Positions 23,411-34,709 of a DNA stretch of 64,000 nt are shown here, piece after piece. The translations under genes and the position numbers were made by a program. Below the pieces are notes generated by a model. That model saw only the letters and a list, made by a program, of their open reading frames with translations, did not search any database and was not told where the DNA came from. This stretch comes from Pristionchus mayeri. Lineage: Eukaryota > Nematoda > Chromadorea > Rhabditida > Neodiplogasteridae. The stretch is from positions 24,249,087-24,313,086 of the forward strand of contig BTRK01000001.1 in assembly GCA_036245805.1 (NCBI GenBank), given 5' to 3'. Every line of letters starts with the position of its first letter. The first letter of the stretch is position 1.

Positions 23411-26400
23411 GAGCTCTATTTTTCACGCGACGACATGTAACTGCCCCCTTCTGGCTAATGGGAACTATGAACGAAGAGAAGAGGAGATCTATGCAAGAGG
23501 AGAAGAAGAAGGAGTGATTGAATAAGAGGACCAGAGAAGGGATGACTGTACTGGGGATGAGAGTGAGGGGGACAAGAGACAAGAGATACTCGGAGTGGCA
23601 GAGGAGGAGGGGAGATCTAGAGGACGAAGGAGGACGATGGATCGATGGACGGGCAGAGGGACACCGGGAGTATTTTGGATGTATCTATTCGAGGAGTGAA
23701 CTCTCTGGATGATAGATTGAGTGAGGTAAGAGGGAGGGAATACTCCTCCTCCTCTCCGAATATATATAGTTCAGTAGCATCGAAAGCGAGATGTGAACGT
23801 GAAAATTGAAAACAAGAGGAAGCCCAGAGGGGGAGACTCCTTCTGTACTTTGGATAGTGGGAAAGAGTGAGAGACATGATTGGAAGAGAAGAAGATGGAT
23901 GGATAGACAGTACGGAGATGAAGGGAATGGAGGAGGGAAGGTTGAGAATGCTCCAGTGGGGACTACCTCCTCTCTATCAATCAGAACAGAGAAGAATGAA
24001 GTCATTGAGAAGGAAGGAGAAGACCAAAGAATGAATGGAGACCAAGATGAAGAGATAGGGAAGGAGGTGAGAAGAGGAACTGTTGAGTGATTAGCTCGAG
24101 AGAGCAATGTCTCAAGAGATTCGAACTACTTCAAACAGTACCTTTCCATCTCTTAGCGAGGGATCATTGGGACTTTAGTCGACCAAAAGTGGAAAAGAAC
24201 CTTCGAAGGTCCGCAAATTATGGGTGTGAACATCGAAATTAGGAGTCTTCCTGTGATCGACTGGGAGAGAGACACTCCAGCTTCTCCCTGTTATCCCCCA
24301 AGGGCAGTCTATACCACTCCCCTTATGGACACGCTACAATGACACCAGAGGAGAGGCGATCCCTAGACTACGATTTGAAGAAGAGAAGAGAACAGTTAGG
24401 AAATGGAGAGTGACATCACACAGAATAACCATCGAAGAGTAGTGATTGAGAAACTGAGACTGTTGAGAGAAGAGGAAGAGGGGAGGGGGGGGGGAGGTAG
24501 GAAGAGGAGATCAGTTCATCTGTGGGAGTTGCAACAGTGTCATACACTGAAATGTGATGCTGGCGGGAGAAAAGAGGAGGATTTGTGAATGAGGGAGGGA
24601 AGTGACGGAGATCGACGAGGAGAGAGGAGAACAACAGAAATACGATTATGATAGACGAATCAGTGAATCACTCATCTGAGGTGTAAGAGAGGAGACCTCA
24701 CTGTTATTCTTGTCGATTCTCTTTCTCGAACTCTTTGGGGGAGGGAGAGTGAGAGGACCATAACAGGAAGGGAGCAGTCAACAGCTATTCTCGAAGGAGG
24801 TGATTAGTGAGACCACAATCTAGTCTACGGTGAATCAGAAGAACTCTTGAGATGGATTCATCCACTCAGACTGCGAACAGACTAAGAAGAGCCATGATGT
24901 GCAGTAGTATTTGATCTCTCGAGGGGAACGAGAGGAGGGAGGAGTAATAATGAGTGTCTCTATTTCAGTGTGAGGGTGAGTGAGCATGCCACTACTCTGC
25001 ATGTGCGAACAATTTGAATCGAGGTCCACTAATGAGAAATAGTCCCCCCTCCCCTCCTCCAGTGACAACTTGCATGAGACCGATTTATGAACTAGAATGG
25101 GCAAGGAGGGAAATATTCCCGTTTTGGAACTATAGGAGGGGGCGAAACAGAAGAAGGAGGGAGGGAGGGGGGGGGGAGGGGGAGGGTGTAGTTCAGAGAA
25201 GTAAAGAAGGAGCTGCGGGAGCAATTCAAAAGATGCATACTTTATGGAGGAGACGCGAGCTGTTGAATTTGTGTTCTCTTCCGAGAAATTGGAGTTGAAT
25301 ATGACTGACTGACTGACTGACTAGATGGAAAGGGAGAGGAGGAAAGGGGTCTGGATTCTGACAGTTATACAGGGCTTGAATGAGTGAGAGAGGTAGATTG
25401 CCTCTCGAGCATAATAAGACCGTTTTGGAGAAGGAGAGACGACCTAAGTTGCAGTGACGGACGAGAGAGTCACAGACCTTTCCACGAAATGACAAAATAG
25501 TGAGTTTCGGGAGTGAGAATGAACTCGAAAAGCGATGGGGGGACTGAATCTGCGTATGGACGAGGCTTGTTTTGACGTGTAATTAGCCACTCGGGGATCC
25601 TTTTTCACTAGAACTTCGAAGAGTTCGAAGAATCGTATTTCAGTCTGTGAAAAATGAGTAGATTGCAGATAGAAAGGGCAGAGATTCCGACGGGAATTCA
25701 ATTACTCCTTCTAACTACTTTTGTATCTAGTTGGTTGTACCACACAACACCTTCGTCTTCCCTCTTTCACCTTCTCGGAATCTGGCTTCCGAACTTCAAG
25801 AGACAGACAAAAGAGATTAGAATACAGGATTCCTGTAAGAAAAACCACAAGAAAATATTTTGCATAATCCAATTCAATGGACTTTGGTTAGTAGATTCTT
25901 ATAGTTCGGAAAAGATGTTCGGAATTTATCAGATCAAATTATAAAAAATCAGGATATTTTATCATCCACTTTCCACGTACGCATTTATATATATATAAAC
26001 TTAGATAAGAGACTATATATAGAAGGGATAATAGTGGATATACGGAAAATAAAATCCGAGATGTAAGAGATATTTTATTGCGGACGAAGGGCTATAATAC
26101 GGAGTTTTTTGATTAATTATGAACTCCCTTTTGAAATTATTTTTTCGAAGCGATAATAGTAGTCTCACCTTTGGGATCATTGTGCTCGAACGATGAAGAG
26201 ATGAAGAGAAGGGAAGAGACCTGAAGAGAAATGACAACTTGCCAATACAAATCTGATTAGCAATAAGAGACGAGAAGAAGGGAAATAAGGGAGAATGAAG
26301 AGAAGAGGAGAGAAGAGGAGAGAAGAGAAGTGAGGGGATGAGGAACAACCAATCAGGGCAGTTGATGAGAAGACAGTAGGAATGATCGGATGGGTACAGG

Positions 26401-28981
26401 GATTAGACTACGAGAAGAATCGGAGGAGTGAATAGGGGATGAGAATGAATGGAATGGAGAAGAGGACGAGGAAGTACTCATTGAAGAGATGGAGAAGAAG
26501 GAAAGAGCAGTGGAAGAAGGGGAGAAGGGTATCTCTTATGGAATGATGGAGGGAGACGAGGAGAAGGAGATAAAGTTATTGGGAGAAAGATTAGAGAATC
26601 GTGTGAATTTGCAGATACGAAAGAAGGGAAGGAGAGAAGTTAGCACAGTATGGAAGGAAGTTAAATTAGAACGAGACGGATGGGCGAAGAATGCAAAGGA
26701 TATTGAGAAAAGGAAGAGAATGGAGTTGTAAACACTAGAATCGCAGTTGAAATCAAAGGAGGAAGAAATGGAAACTAGAGTGGAATCCGAGAAGAGAAGA
26801 AGAGAAGAAGTGACTGATCGAATCACAGTGAACAATCTATAATCCGACGGAAATGCTCAATTCAATGCGCTTACTGGGGAGACGTGCGATTAATATCACT
26901 GCTCCTGAGGGGTTTCCGTTTGAATCCGATTTGTGAACCGTGGGAGGAATTGCAGAGGAGTGAAGTGGAACCAGGAGGAAGAAGAGGCAGACGGAGGGAG
27001 CATCTATCTATCTGCTAGGACACAAATACCTCCTGTGAGATTCATATGCGATGAAAGACCAGAACGAAATCGAGTGATATTTCCTGGTTGAGCGACAGGG
27101 CTTTTTCTAATTCAGTGGGGTGAATGATCTAATGGAGAAGGAAGGAAGACTAGTACTGCATGGGAGGATTCCTGTAGGAGTCACGCAAGTTGGATAGGAG
27201 ATACAAATGGATATCACGAAAGGAGAGAGACAAGATATCCAGAATTACGACATCAGCTGGATATTCCCGCAGAAAATGTTCCAAAGATGGAAATGATGAG
27301 TGATCTCTAAGATGGACGGAAGTTGATGCAGTCGGAGTAGGAGAAAAAAGATTCTGACGAGGGAAATGAATGATGAGAGAGCTGCAGAATGAATGGAACG
27401 GAGAGAGGAACAAAGCACGAGTAAGAAGGATCAAAGAAGAGAGGAATCAAGGGAGAGAAGAGGAGATTATGGAATAGTCAACGAGAGCGTCGCTCCGAAT
27501 TGATGGAAGAGTCTTATCAAGAGGAAGTTTCACGTGGAGAATGAAGAGAAGAGACGAAGAGTCGTCTATCGAATGTCAAAGTACACGCAATCCCTGATGA
27601 ACTGGAAGGATTCGTGAGGGGCTGCAGATTAAATTGAGAAGAGGAAGAGAGAGGGAATGGGTGCAATCTGGTACTTATGATACAATTCCATAAATGGGTG
27701 AAGAAGGAAGGATTGAAACACAAGGAAGTGAAGAAGTAGGAGGAGAGATGGAATCACTCAAGGGAATGATCAACAGTGGAGTCTCGTTAGGTCACCCGAT
27801 GGAATTAGGAGAAGGCAAGAAGAGAAGAGTTTCTTGGGGAGGGAAGGGTGGAGGAGGAGGAGGGGGAGGAGAAAGGAAGAAGACTGTACAGGCTGAGATA
27901 GCTGTAGATAAAGTATGTAGATGAGGAGGAGGAAGGTGAGGGAGGAGAGATGGAGGAGATAAGGGGAGGAGGGACAAACGACGAGAAATCTTAGAGAGTG
28001 AAGTAGTCTGGAAATTGGGTAATGAAGGGGGAGGGAAGGAGGAAGTGACTAGAAGAGTAGAAGATCCACCTAAGGAAGGCAATTAGAGAGGATGGAGGGA
28101 ACGGGTCGAAGAGGTGACTGTGGGAGTGGAAGAGGTAGCACTTATTCGACCCGTTTGAGACCCATTCGAATGGGGGGAAGACAAGAGGAAAGAGAGGACA
28201 ATTACAGCCAAAACTGTGCGGGGAAGAATAGAAGACAATGGATAATCGGAGGAAGAGAAGAGAAAAGAGGAAGCAGACAATTCACACGTGTTGAAATGGA
28301 CTGAGACAATGAGGGAGAGAGGTCGAAGGGACGAAGAGATGAAGGGAATGATCTCACTCATGGAAAGTACTGAATTAGGAGAGGCTCCTTATTGAAAGAA
28401 GCAGGAGTGAAAGATGCATCTAAGAAGACTGAGAAGAGAAGGGAAGAGAAGGAGTTAGACACTGGAGGACCTTCCCTGACAAGGGGAAGAAGGAGTACTG
28501 TTATGATGGAACGTCAGGATGGAGGGAAACGGAGAGGAGGAGGAGGAGGAGGGCAGTTATTAGAACGACCAGCGTACAGGACGAGATTGAATCTGCGAGG
28601 AGAGAGGGCCGAGTTTTCTTCCGCATTGACTAATTCACTTTGTCTACAATACACTTTATTCGACGTAGAAAGAGAATAGGCTGCCCGTAGGGCAGAAGAG
28701 AGGGACCGAAGGGGAGGGAGAAGGGGGGGGGGGGGGAGAGGGAGGGAGGTCCTCTCGAGGAGGATCCACTCTCGTCTACGAGAACAGATACTGGCAAGGG
28801 ATAAAGGAGCTGTACTCCAATCAAGAGTGAGTAGGAAATGGAGACGCGATTGATCAGAATCCATCATCCTTTAGAGAAGTTGCATTGGACGGAGTGAGAA
28901 CTCCCTTGGAGTAACGGATCTCACGATCTCCTGAATCAGGGAATGAGGAAGGATAGAAGGGGGAAGAGGTTGGAGGGGGGA
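23411..28981. other. Purine-rich non-coding block
   Basis: About 5.5 kb in which the plus strand is dominated by G and A (runs such as gagaagaggagagaagagga near 26300). It is unlike the rest of the window. Long reading frames appear on both strands because purine-rich DNA rarely forms stop codons, but they are low-complexity Glu/Arg/Gly or Ser/Pro/Leu with no family resemblance. It lies upstream of the GPCR gene, so on that gene's sense strand it is pyrimidine-rich. G runs occur at about 24483-24493, 25168-25178 and 28727-28740. A tgactgactgactgac microsatellite is at 25302-25321. Confidence 0.75.
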
Positions 28982-31900
28982 TTACTCACTGGATGGATCT
29001 AGATGGTTGTAGTGGGAGAGTATCGACCACCAACAAAGGAGTTGTAGAAGGATGTTCAGAAGGGCGAATAGACCGAGGGTGAGAGTTCCCACTCGTTGAA
29101 CTGAAGGAGAAGAATCATTAGATTGGATCGGGAAGCTACTTTGATAATGCCAAAATATTCCCATGTATTTTTTCTGTTATGTTGCCATCAGTTACTAAGT
29201 CACTTGTAATGGTCATAATTCATCTTTAAACAGCATCTTTCGATTGCTCTTCGATATGTCTATTTCGGCCTGATCCTTCCCCTTTCCTCCCTCTCGTCCG
29301 AACAACATCTCCCTTTCGCCCTTCCCCTCCATTTCTTCTACCGGACGTGCAAATTGGCCACTTCTACCTAGAATTCTTCACTTTTATTGACTGTTTTGGC
29401 GTCTGTGGAATATCCGGGAATAAGGGTGAATTCTCGTGCCTTCTGACAACGAGAATGGAGTCCCTTCCCTTCCTACTGTAGGGAAGGGGAGGCAGAGATC
29501 ACTTGGACAGTGAGTGGACCAAGAATAGACAACACCCTCAACTACTGCATTTGCTCTTCCTTGTGAATTCTATTGGTTCTTTCTGAATACGTGCATCCTC
29601 TATTCCGAAATGATCATGCACTAAGTATTCATTTTGTCCCTTGTGTACCCTGTACCACTCTCGAAACAAGGGATCACACTCACGTAAGAGGTTCATTTCT
29701 CATTCGGAACTCCCGAGTGCACTCTCTCTCTCTCCCTCTGACACCATCATCCATTCATTGGTCTTCCCACTCTCGTATGCCCTCAGGGACCCTACAAAAT
29801 AGGGTGATTTCGAGTGAGTAACTTCTTCTTCTCTCGCATTCTTTTTGTCGTCTCGAGGGAAGTGAAATGGCGAGTAAAAACCCCGTCTTTCTAACACAAA
29901 TGACCGTGTTGTCGAATGGATAGACGGAGACGTGCATTGTGAATGGAGAGAGAGGGAAGGAAGGGACCTCGTTGATCGTCGGGATTCCATCCCTGTCTCT
30001 CGTACAATTCCCTCAATTCCTCGTTGTGGATGTGCTGATCTGAGATGAAGGAAGTGGTCAATCCGAGGAGGAGAAAAGAGAAGAAGGCGAAGATGCACAA
30101 GACGATTCCGATACCCTGCAAGAGAGAGAGAGAGAGATCAGTCAACCATCCCCTTCCTTCCCCAGTCTACTATCCATTCAGACAAGCCAGTCAAATAACA
30201 GAGAGTAAGGTGTGGCAGTTGTCCATTCATTCCTCGTGGAACAATGGACGTTCCGTGAAATTCAATGAACGCGAAAAATACTCCTCAGCTCGGAAAGTTT
30301 TCGCTTCTTCCAACGGGTAAACAAGCATTGGCAGAGAGCAAAATATAAGTGGGAGTATGGTAAGGAAGGGACGGAGCCAATTCAGTCCCTCGACGGTAAA
30401 TCCTGCATGAAAACTTCGAATCTCATTGAAGTCTCCTCTGATGTTCGAATTCTGTCGAGTGAGGGATCTCTGACAGATTCCGTTCTACGAGGGAAGACAT
30501 ACCTGGAATACGAGGAATGGAACGAGGGCTGTTCGATTCTCTCTGAATACTCCGTAGACGAGGGAAGAGGCATGGAGAGTGAAGAGGACACACACGATAG
30601 TGAACACTCAAACACAACTATTACATTACAGTTCTGCTGTTTTCGGTACTCCTTTCTTCTTTTTTTTCGCGATTTTTTTCGGACTTGTGCTATGAAAATA
30701 TGAGAATGAGAGCGTCAATTGCCTACACTCGACCGTTCTCTGGAAGAGTGCAGTTTAGAGCGAATAACACGGGAATCAGGCTCGCTTGAACTATCATTAT
30801 TTTCTATCATTAATTCGCAAATACAATTCCATCCCTCTATCCGCTTTCTCAATCGTGAACCTTACGTTGATTCCTCCGTACAATCAACTCCAATGCCCGA
30901 TAAATGAGCTCCCATTGCCAGACAGCAATTTCAACGAATTCTACGCCAACCCCATAATTTCAGGGAAAGCTAAAGAGAAAATCCTAAAGTGTACAGCTAT
31001 CTTTTTTGGATACTTTTTTCTCTCTCTCTCTTTCAGTGCGGATAAAAGAGGAGTGAAAAGGCGAGAGAAAGTAATGATCTATGACGGAATGAATTGATTC
31101 GGGTTCGTTGTCAACATTACTCATTCATTCATGAGCAAGAAGGGGCATACCAATCTCGTTGAGTCCATACTTGAAGAAGGAGAGAGAGGAGAGAAGAAGA
31201 CAAGTGATCAGAATGTACAGTGCTACCACTCGAGCCACCACCTGCAATCAGTGAACGAGAATTAATAATATTGTAGTGTTATTTCTTTTTTCTTATCTCT
31301 ACTCTCACACTTCGAGATCATCTCATTCTCCCGTTCCCCTTGTGAATTCCTCCCATCTCATCACTTTTCGTCACGAAACGAGAAAAAGGAAGTGAAGAAA
31401 GACTGAGAGTGTCACTCGATTAGTCCCCTCCCCTCTTTCTCACCGCCAAACGGGGTTAGACTAATTAGAGAGTGGTTATTCCCAGGGAAGTGAAGCCAGA
31501 CTATTATGAACGACGGTCACCGAGATATCAAACGGGAATACTTATCGTGCCCATTCATAATCATGGTCTAATCATCGAGTCTTAGGTGTGAGGATGTACC
31601 TTGATAGGGAAGAGACCACAGCAAATGGAGGAAGAGGATTGATATCTGCCATCGGGAATCGAGTAGGAAGCAGAAGAAGGAAGCATCTGATGAGAGGAAT
31701 GACAGAATACGAAAATGAGATGGAGAGGGAAGAGACTGTGGAAATTCACACGGAATGAACAAGGAAGAGACGGTCAATTGATGAGGAAAAGAGGAAGAGC
31801 AGAAGGAAGAAGGAGGAATGAGGGAGGAAGGAAGAGATTGTACTCTAATCTGGTGTGGGAACGAGACATCTCAGTGACAAGGAAGAGAAATACTAGAAGA

Positions 31901-32676
31901 GTTACAAAACACTCGTCGAGATTCGCAGAGATCTTTCGATCTACAAAGAGGAAGAGGAGAATATTTGATAGGAAGGGGAAGAGTGAGAAGAGAGGGCGGA
32001 TAACTGTTTGCAATTGAATAGAGGAGAGATGGACTAATGGAATCGAGATGATGATTTCGAATAATGGAGTCAGAAGACGACAACGTAGAGACAGAAGTGG
32101 CTTCTAGGGGGAGAAGTGTGGGACAACTAGACGGAGTCATTACGAAGGAGTGCCTTTCTTCCTAGACTATTATACAGTTCCAAGTCGACATCTGAAAACA
32201 AATGGAAATGCGAAAGTGTGATTGGAAGAGTGGCAAAGTGAAGGGCAGACTGATATTTGATGAAGAGAAGGAGAAGGGAAAGAAGTGGATGAGGAGAGAG
32301 AGAGAGGACTGAAACAGACGGGAGATTAAGGAGAGGTGAGAACTGAGAAGGAAAGGGAGAACAACCAGATAGGGAATCCATTCCGAGATTACACAGAGAC
32401 ATTACCTTCCTTTCATGGAATGGAGACACTGCCAATAACACGAGAATCGCAGATGATTCTAACGGAATGGGAGGGTAGATGGAGGAAGCATTGGAAGTCC
32501 ATCTTAGGTATCTGAATGCTCTCTCTCCCCTTCTCTCCATCTCTCCTCTCCCCTTCTATTTATTCTTCTCCCGTCCACTCATTAACAAACGCCACTGATT
32601 TTAACCCTCGAAATCTTGAGCACAAGAAGTTAATTCGAAATCTTACCTCCTCTACCGCGAATTTCCATGATCTCAT
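28982..32676 (-). CDS. Small four-helix membrane protein, LAPTM/DUF7027-like
   Basis: Five small exons separated by large introns keep frame to 163 residues: 32647-32676, 31151-31241, 30503-30606, 29968-30115, 28982-29100. Start MRSWKFAVEE. Four hydrophobic helices are visible: VVALYILITCLLLSSLSFF, VFTIVCVLFTLHASSLVYGVF region, a long segment ending FAFFSFLLLGL, and TLGLFALLNILLQLLCWW. A hydrophilic loop ISDQHIHNEELRELYERQGW lies between helices 3 and 4. The layout and YGVFRENRTALVPFLVFQ resemble lysosomal LAPTM-like or DUF7027 tetraspan proteins, but the family call is an inference. The third exon needs a GAG acceptor. Introns reach 1.4 kb, far longer than in neighbouring genes, and the first is pyrimidine-rich on the sense strand. 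Confidence 0.75.
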
Positions 32677-34709
32677 TACGCCTTGATTAGCTGTTTCATG
32701 GCTTCAGAATCCCTCCCCTCTCTCTCCTCTCCATTCCCATTCCACGTCTCTTTGTATGCTCAACGCAGACAGGTGACGACCTCCTTTGTATCTCTCGCTT
32801 CTCTTGAAAACCATCCCTTCTGACCACTCTCGACTGTAGATCACTCCTCTTCCATCCCTCCTCCTCCTCCTCCTCCTCTCCTTATTCCTCCTCCTCTTCA
32901 TCCTTCACGTAACCATGGATCTCCCTCTCTCTCTTTGCCTGTCCTCTGAATACACAATGAGGAATGGTGTGTCGAGTGGACTAACAATGATGAATCCTTC
33001 CTTTCTCTCCAATATCTCGCCTCTCCCTCCATGCCCTCAGGGCATAGGTTATGAGAACACTCAAAGGGATTGGGTCTACACGGGCCATTCCTCGCACACA
33101 AAAGGTGTACATTCACCGATAGCTTGCTCGTAATTTTCAGAATGGGAAGCAGTGGGAATGCCCAGTAAGCTTCCCTTCTCTCACTCCTAATCCCCGACAT
33201 GTTTCCAATTTGTGAAGCACTCTGAAGAAGTTCTTTCTTTCTTTCTCTCTCGAACGGAACTACCTTGAGTCTCTCCAATTTGCAATGAGGGAGAAGATCT
33301 CTCATGGGAATCATCAGTGGTTTCGAATCTTCCCTCCCTCCTTCCCCTTCTCTCGCTCTCCTCTCCCCGTCGCTAAATCTCCCACCAATTTCTATTATCC
33401 GCTTCTCTAACAGGTCAATTTCCCCCTCCATTCTTCCACTCTTCTCATCTGGTCTCTCCCTCCTTGGGGGTCCTAATCCACCCTTTCCTTTATCTAAACT
33501 ATCCCTTCTCTAATGCACTCATCCCTCACATGGTAACCACTCATTCCTTTACCTCCTCTCTCCCATTTCTCCTCATTCCTTCCTCCCTCCTCCTCCCTTC
33601 CTTTCTCTCTCTTCTCCCCCTCTTCCATCCCCTCATCTCTCTCCGAAATACCCGTATCAAGTGTTATAATACATGCAATAACTCTTCCTCTTCTCTGCTC
33701 TTTCGGGGGAACTCTTGAGATTTTCCTCTCCATTCATACCGATCCCTCCCTCCCTCTCTTCTCTCATTACCTTTCCCCTCCGGGTGAAATCATCGCCCTC
33801 TTCACTATCTTTATAGAGCATATCAGCTTCAGTGACAAAAGCATCGAACTAGGAAATGAAATGAAGAACGAGCGAATCGTTAACATTTCAGTGTATTTCA
33901 ATTAATTAGTTCAACACTTCTCTTCTAAACAATTCAAATCTAGATGCTTGAGGTGATCTTTGATCTTATTCTCTCCTCTTCTCTCTCATTCTCCCTCCCA
34001 CCCTCCTTATCTTTTATCATGCTGGCAGAGTGAAGTGACCATCATTGTATGAACGTCCTTCCTCCTTTTGTATACACGTGAGATTATGGTAAATGAATAT
34101 AATATGTTGCAGGTAGCCCATCCTCCCCCTGCCCCCCTCTCACCTCCCTTCCCCTTCCCCTCTCTCCCTTCACCGCAAGCTGATCCTCCTTCCATTGACG
34201 CTCTTCTCCGATTGGCATGTAAAAACAGCTCGAGTCTCTTCTCTCTCCTTCTCTTCATCTTCTCTATCAATGCCCTCTCTGATCCTCTCTCTCTCTTCAT
34301 CCCCTCGATTCTTTCACCACGTGAACCGTCTCAAGTGGCTCGAGTTCATTGATGTTTCCATTCAATTCTATCTTTCCCTCACTTTGACCTACCCATTCCA
34401 GATCTCTTCTCTTCTCAATGTCCTCCGCTCGATTTGTAGCGAGGTCAGCTTCCTTTTTCCTTATTCTTTTTGCCATTTCTCACTTTCTTCCTCTTTCAAT
34501 CATTCCATCAACGTTCTCTTCATTCAAAATAATGCCGATCAACGATTACTCCAAAGCCTCTTTTTACCTTTGATCCTTTGTACCAAAGGAGGATGAGAGA
34601 AGTTATTACTCTTCCCTCTTTTCATCTCTAGACAACGTTGCAAAGATTGTAATGCTTCCAGCATTTTTTGTGCAATTTTGGCAGCACTCTTCAAGGAATA
34701 AGCCCCAGC
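32677..34709. other. Divergent intergenic region, pyrimidine-rich
   Basis: Between the divergent tetraspan gene (-) and the mannosidase (+). The plus strand is rich in C and T throughout (for example 33330-33620, 34110-34300), the opposite of the preceding 10 kb. An open stretch at about 34105-34440 ends in a plausible donor (gag|gtcagc) and ctctag at 34632 is followed by sequence running into the mannosidase ATG, so one or two 5' exons of that gene could be here. No protein family was recognised. Confidence 0.5.

Noticed and set aside
25302..25321. CRISPR-like or regulatory array (tgac repeats)
   Set aside because: It is a simple tetranucleotide microsatellite with no spacers.
23500..28700. 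Many long reading frames rich in Glu, Arg, Lys and Gly (or Ser, Pro, Leu on the other strand)
   Set aside because: Purine-rich DNA rarely forms stop codons, so long frames are expected; none has splice structure or family resemblance.
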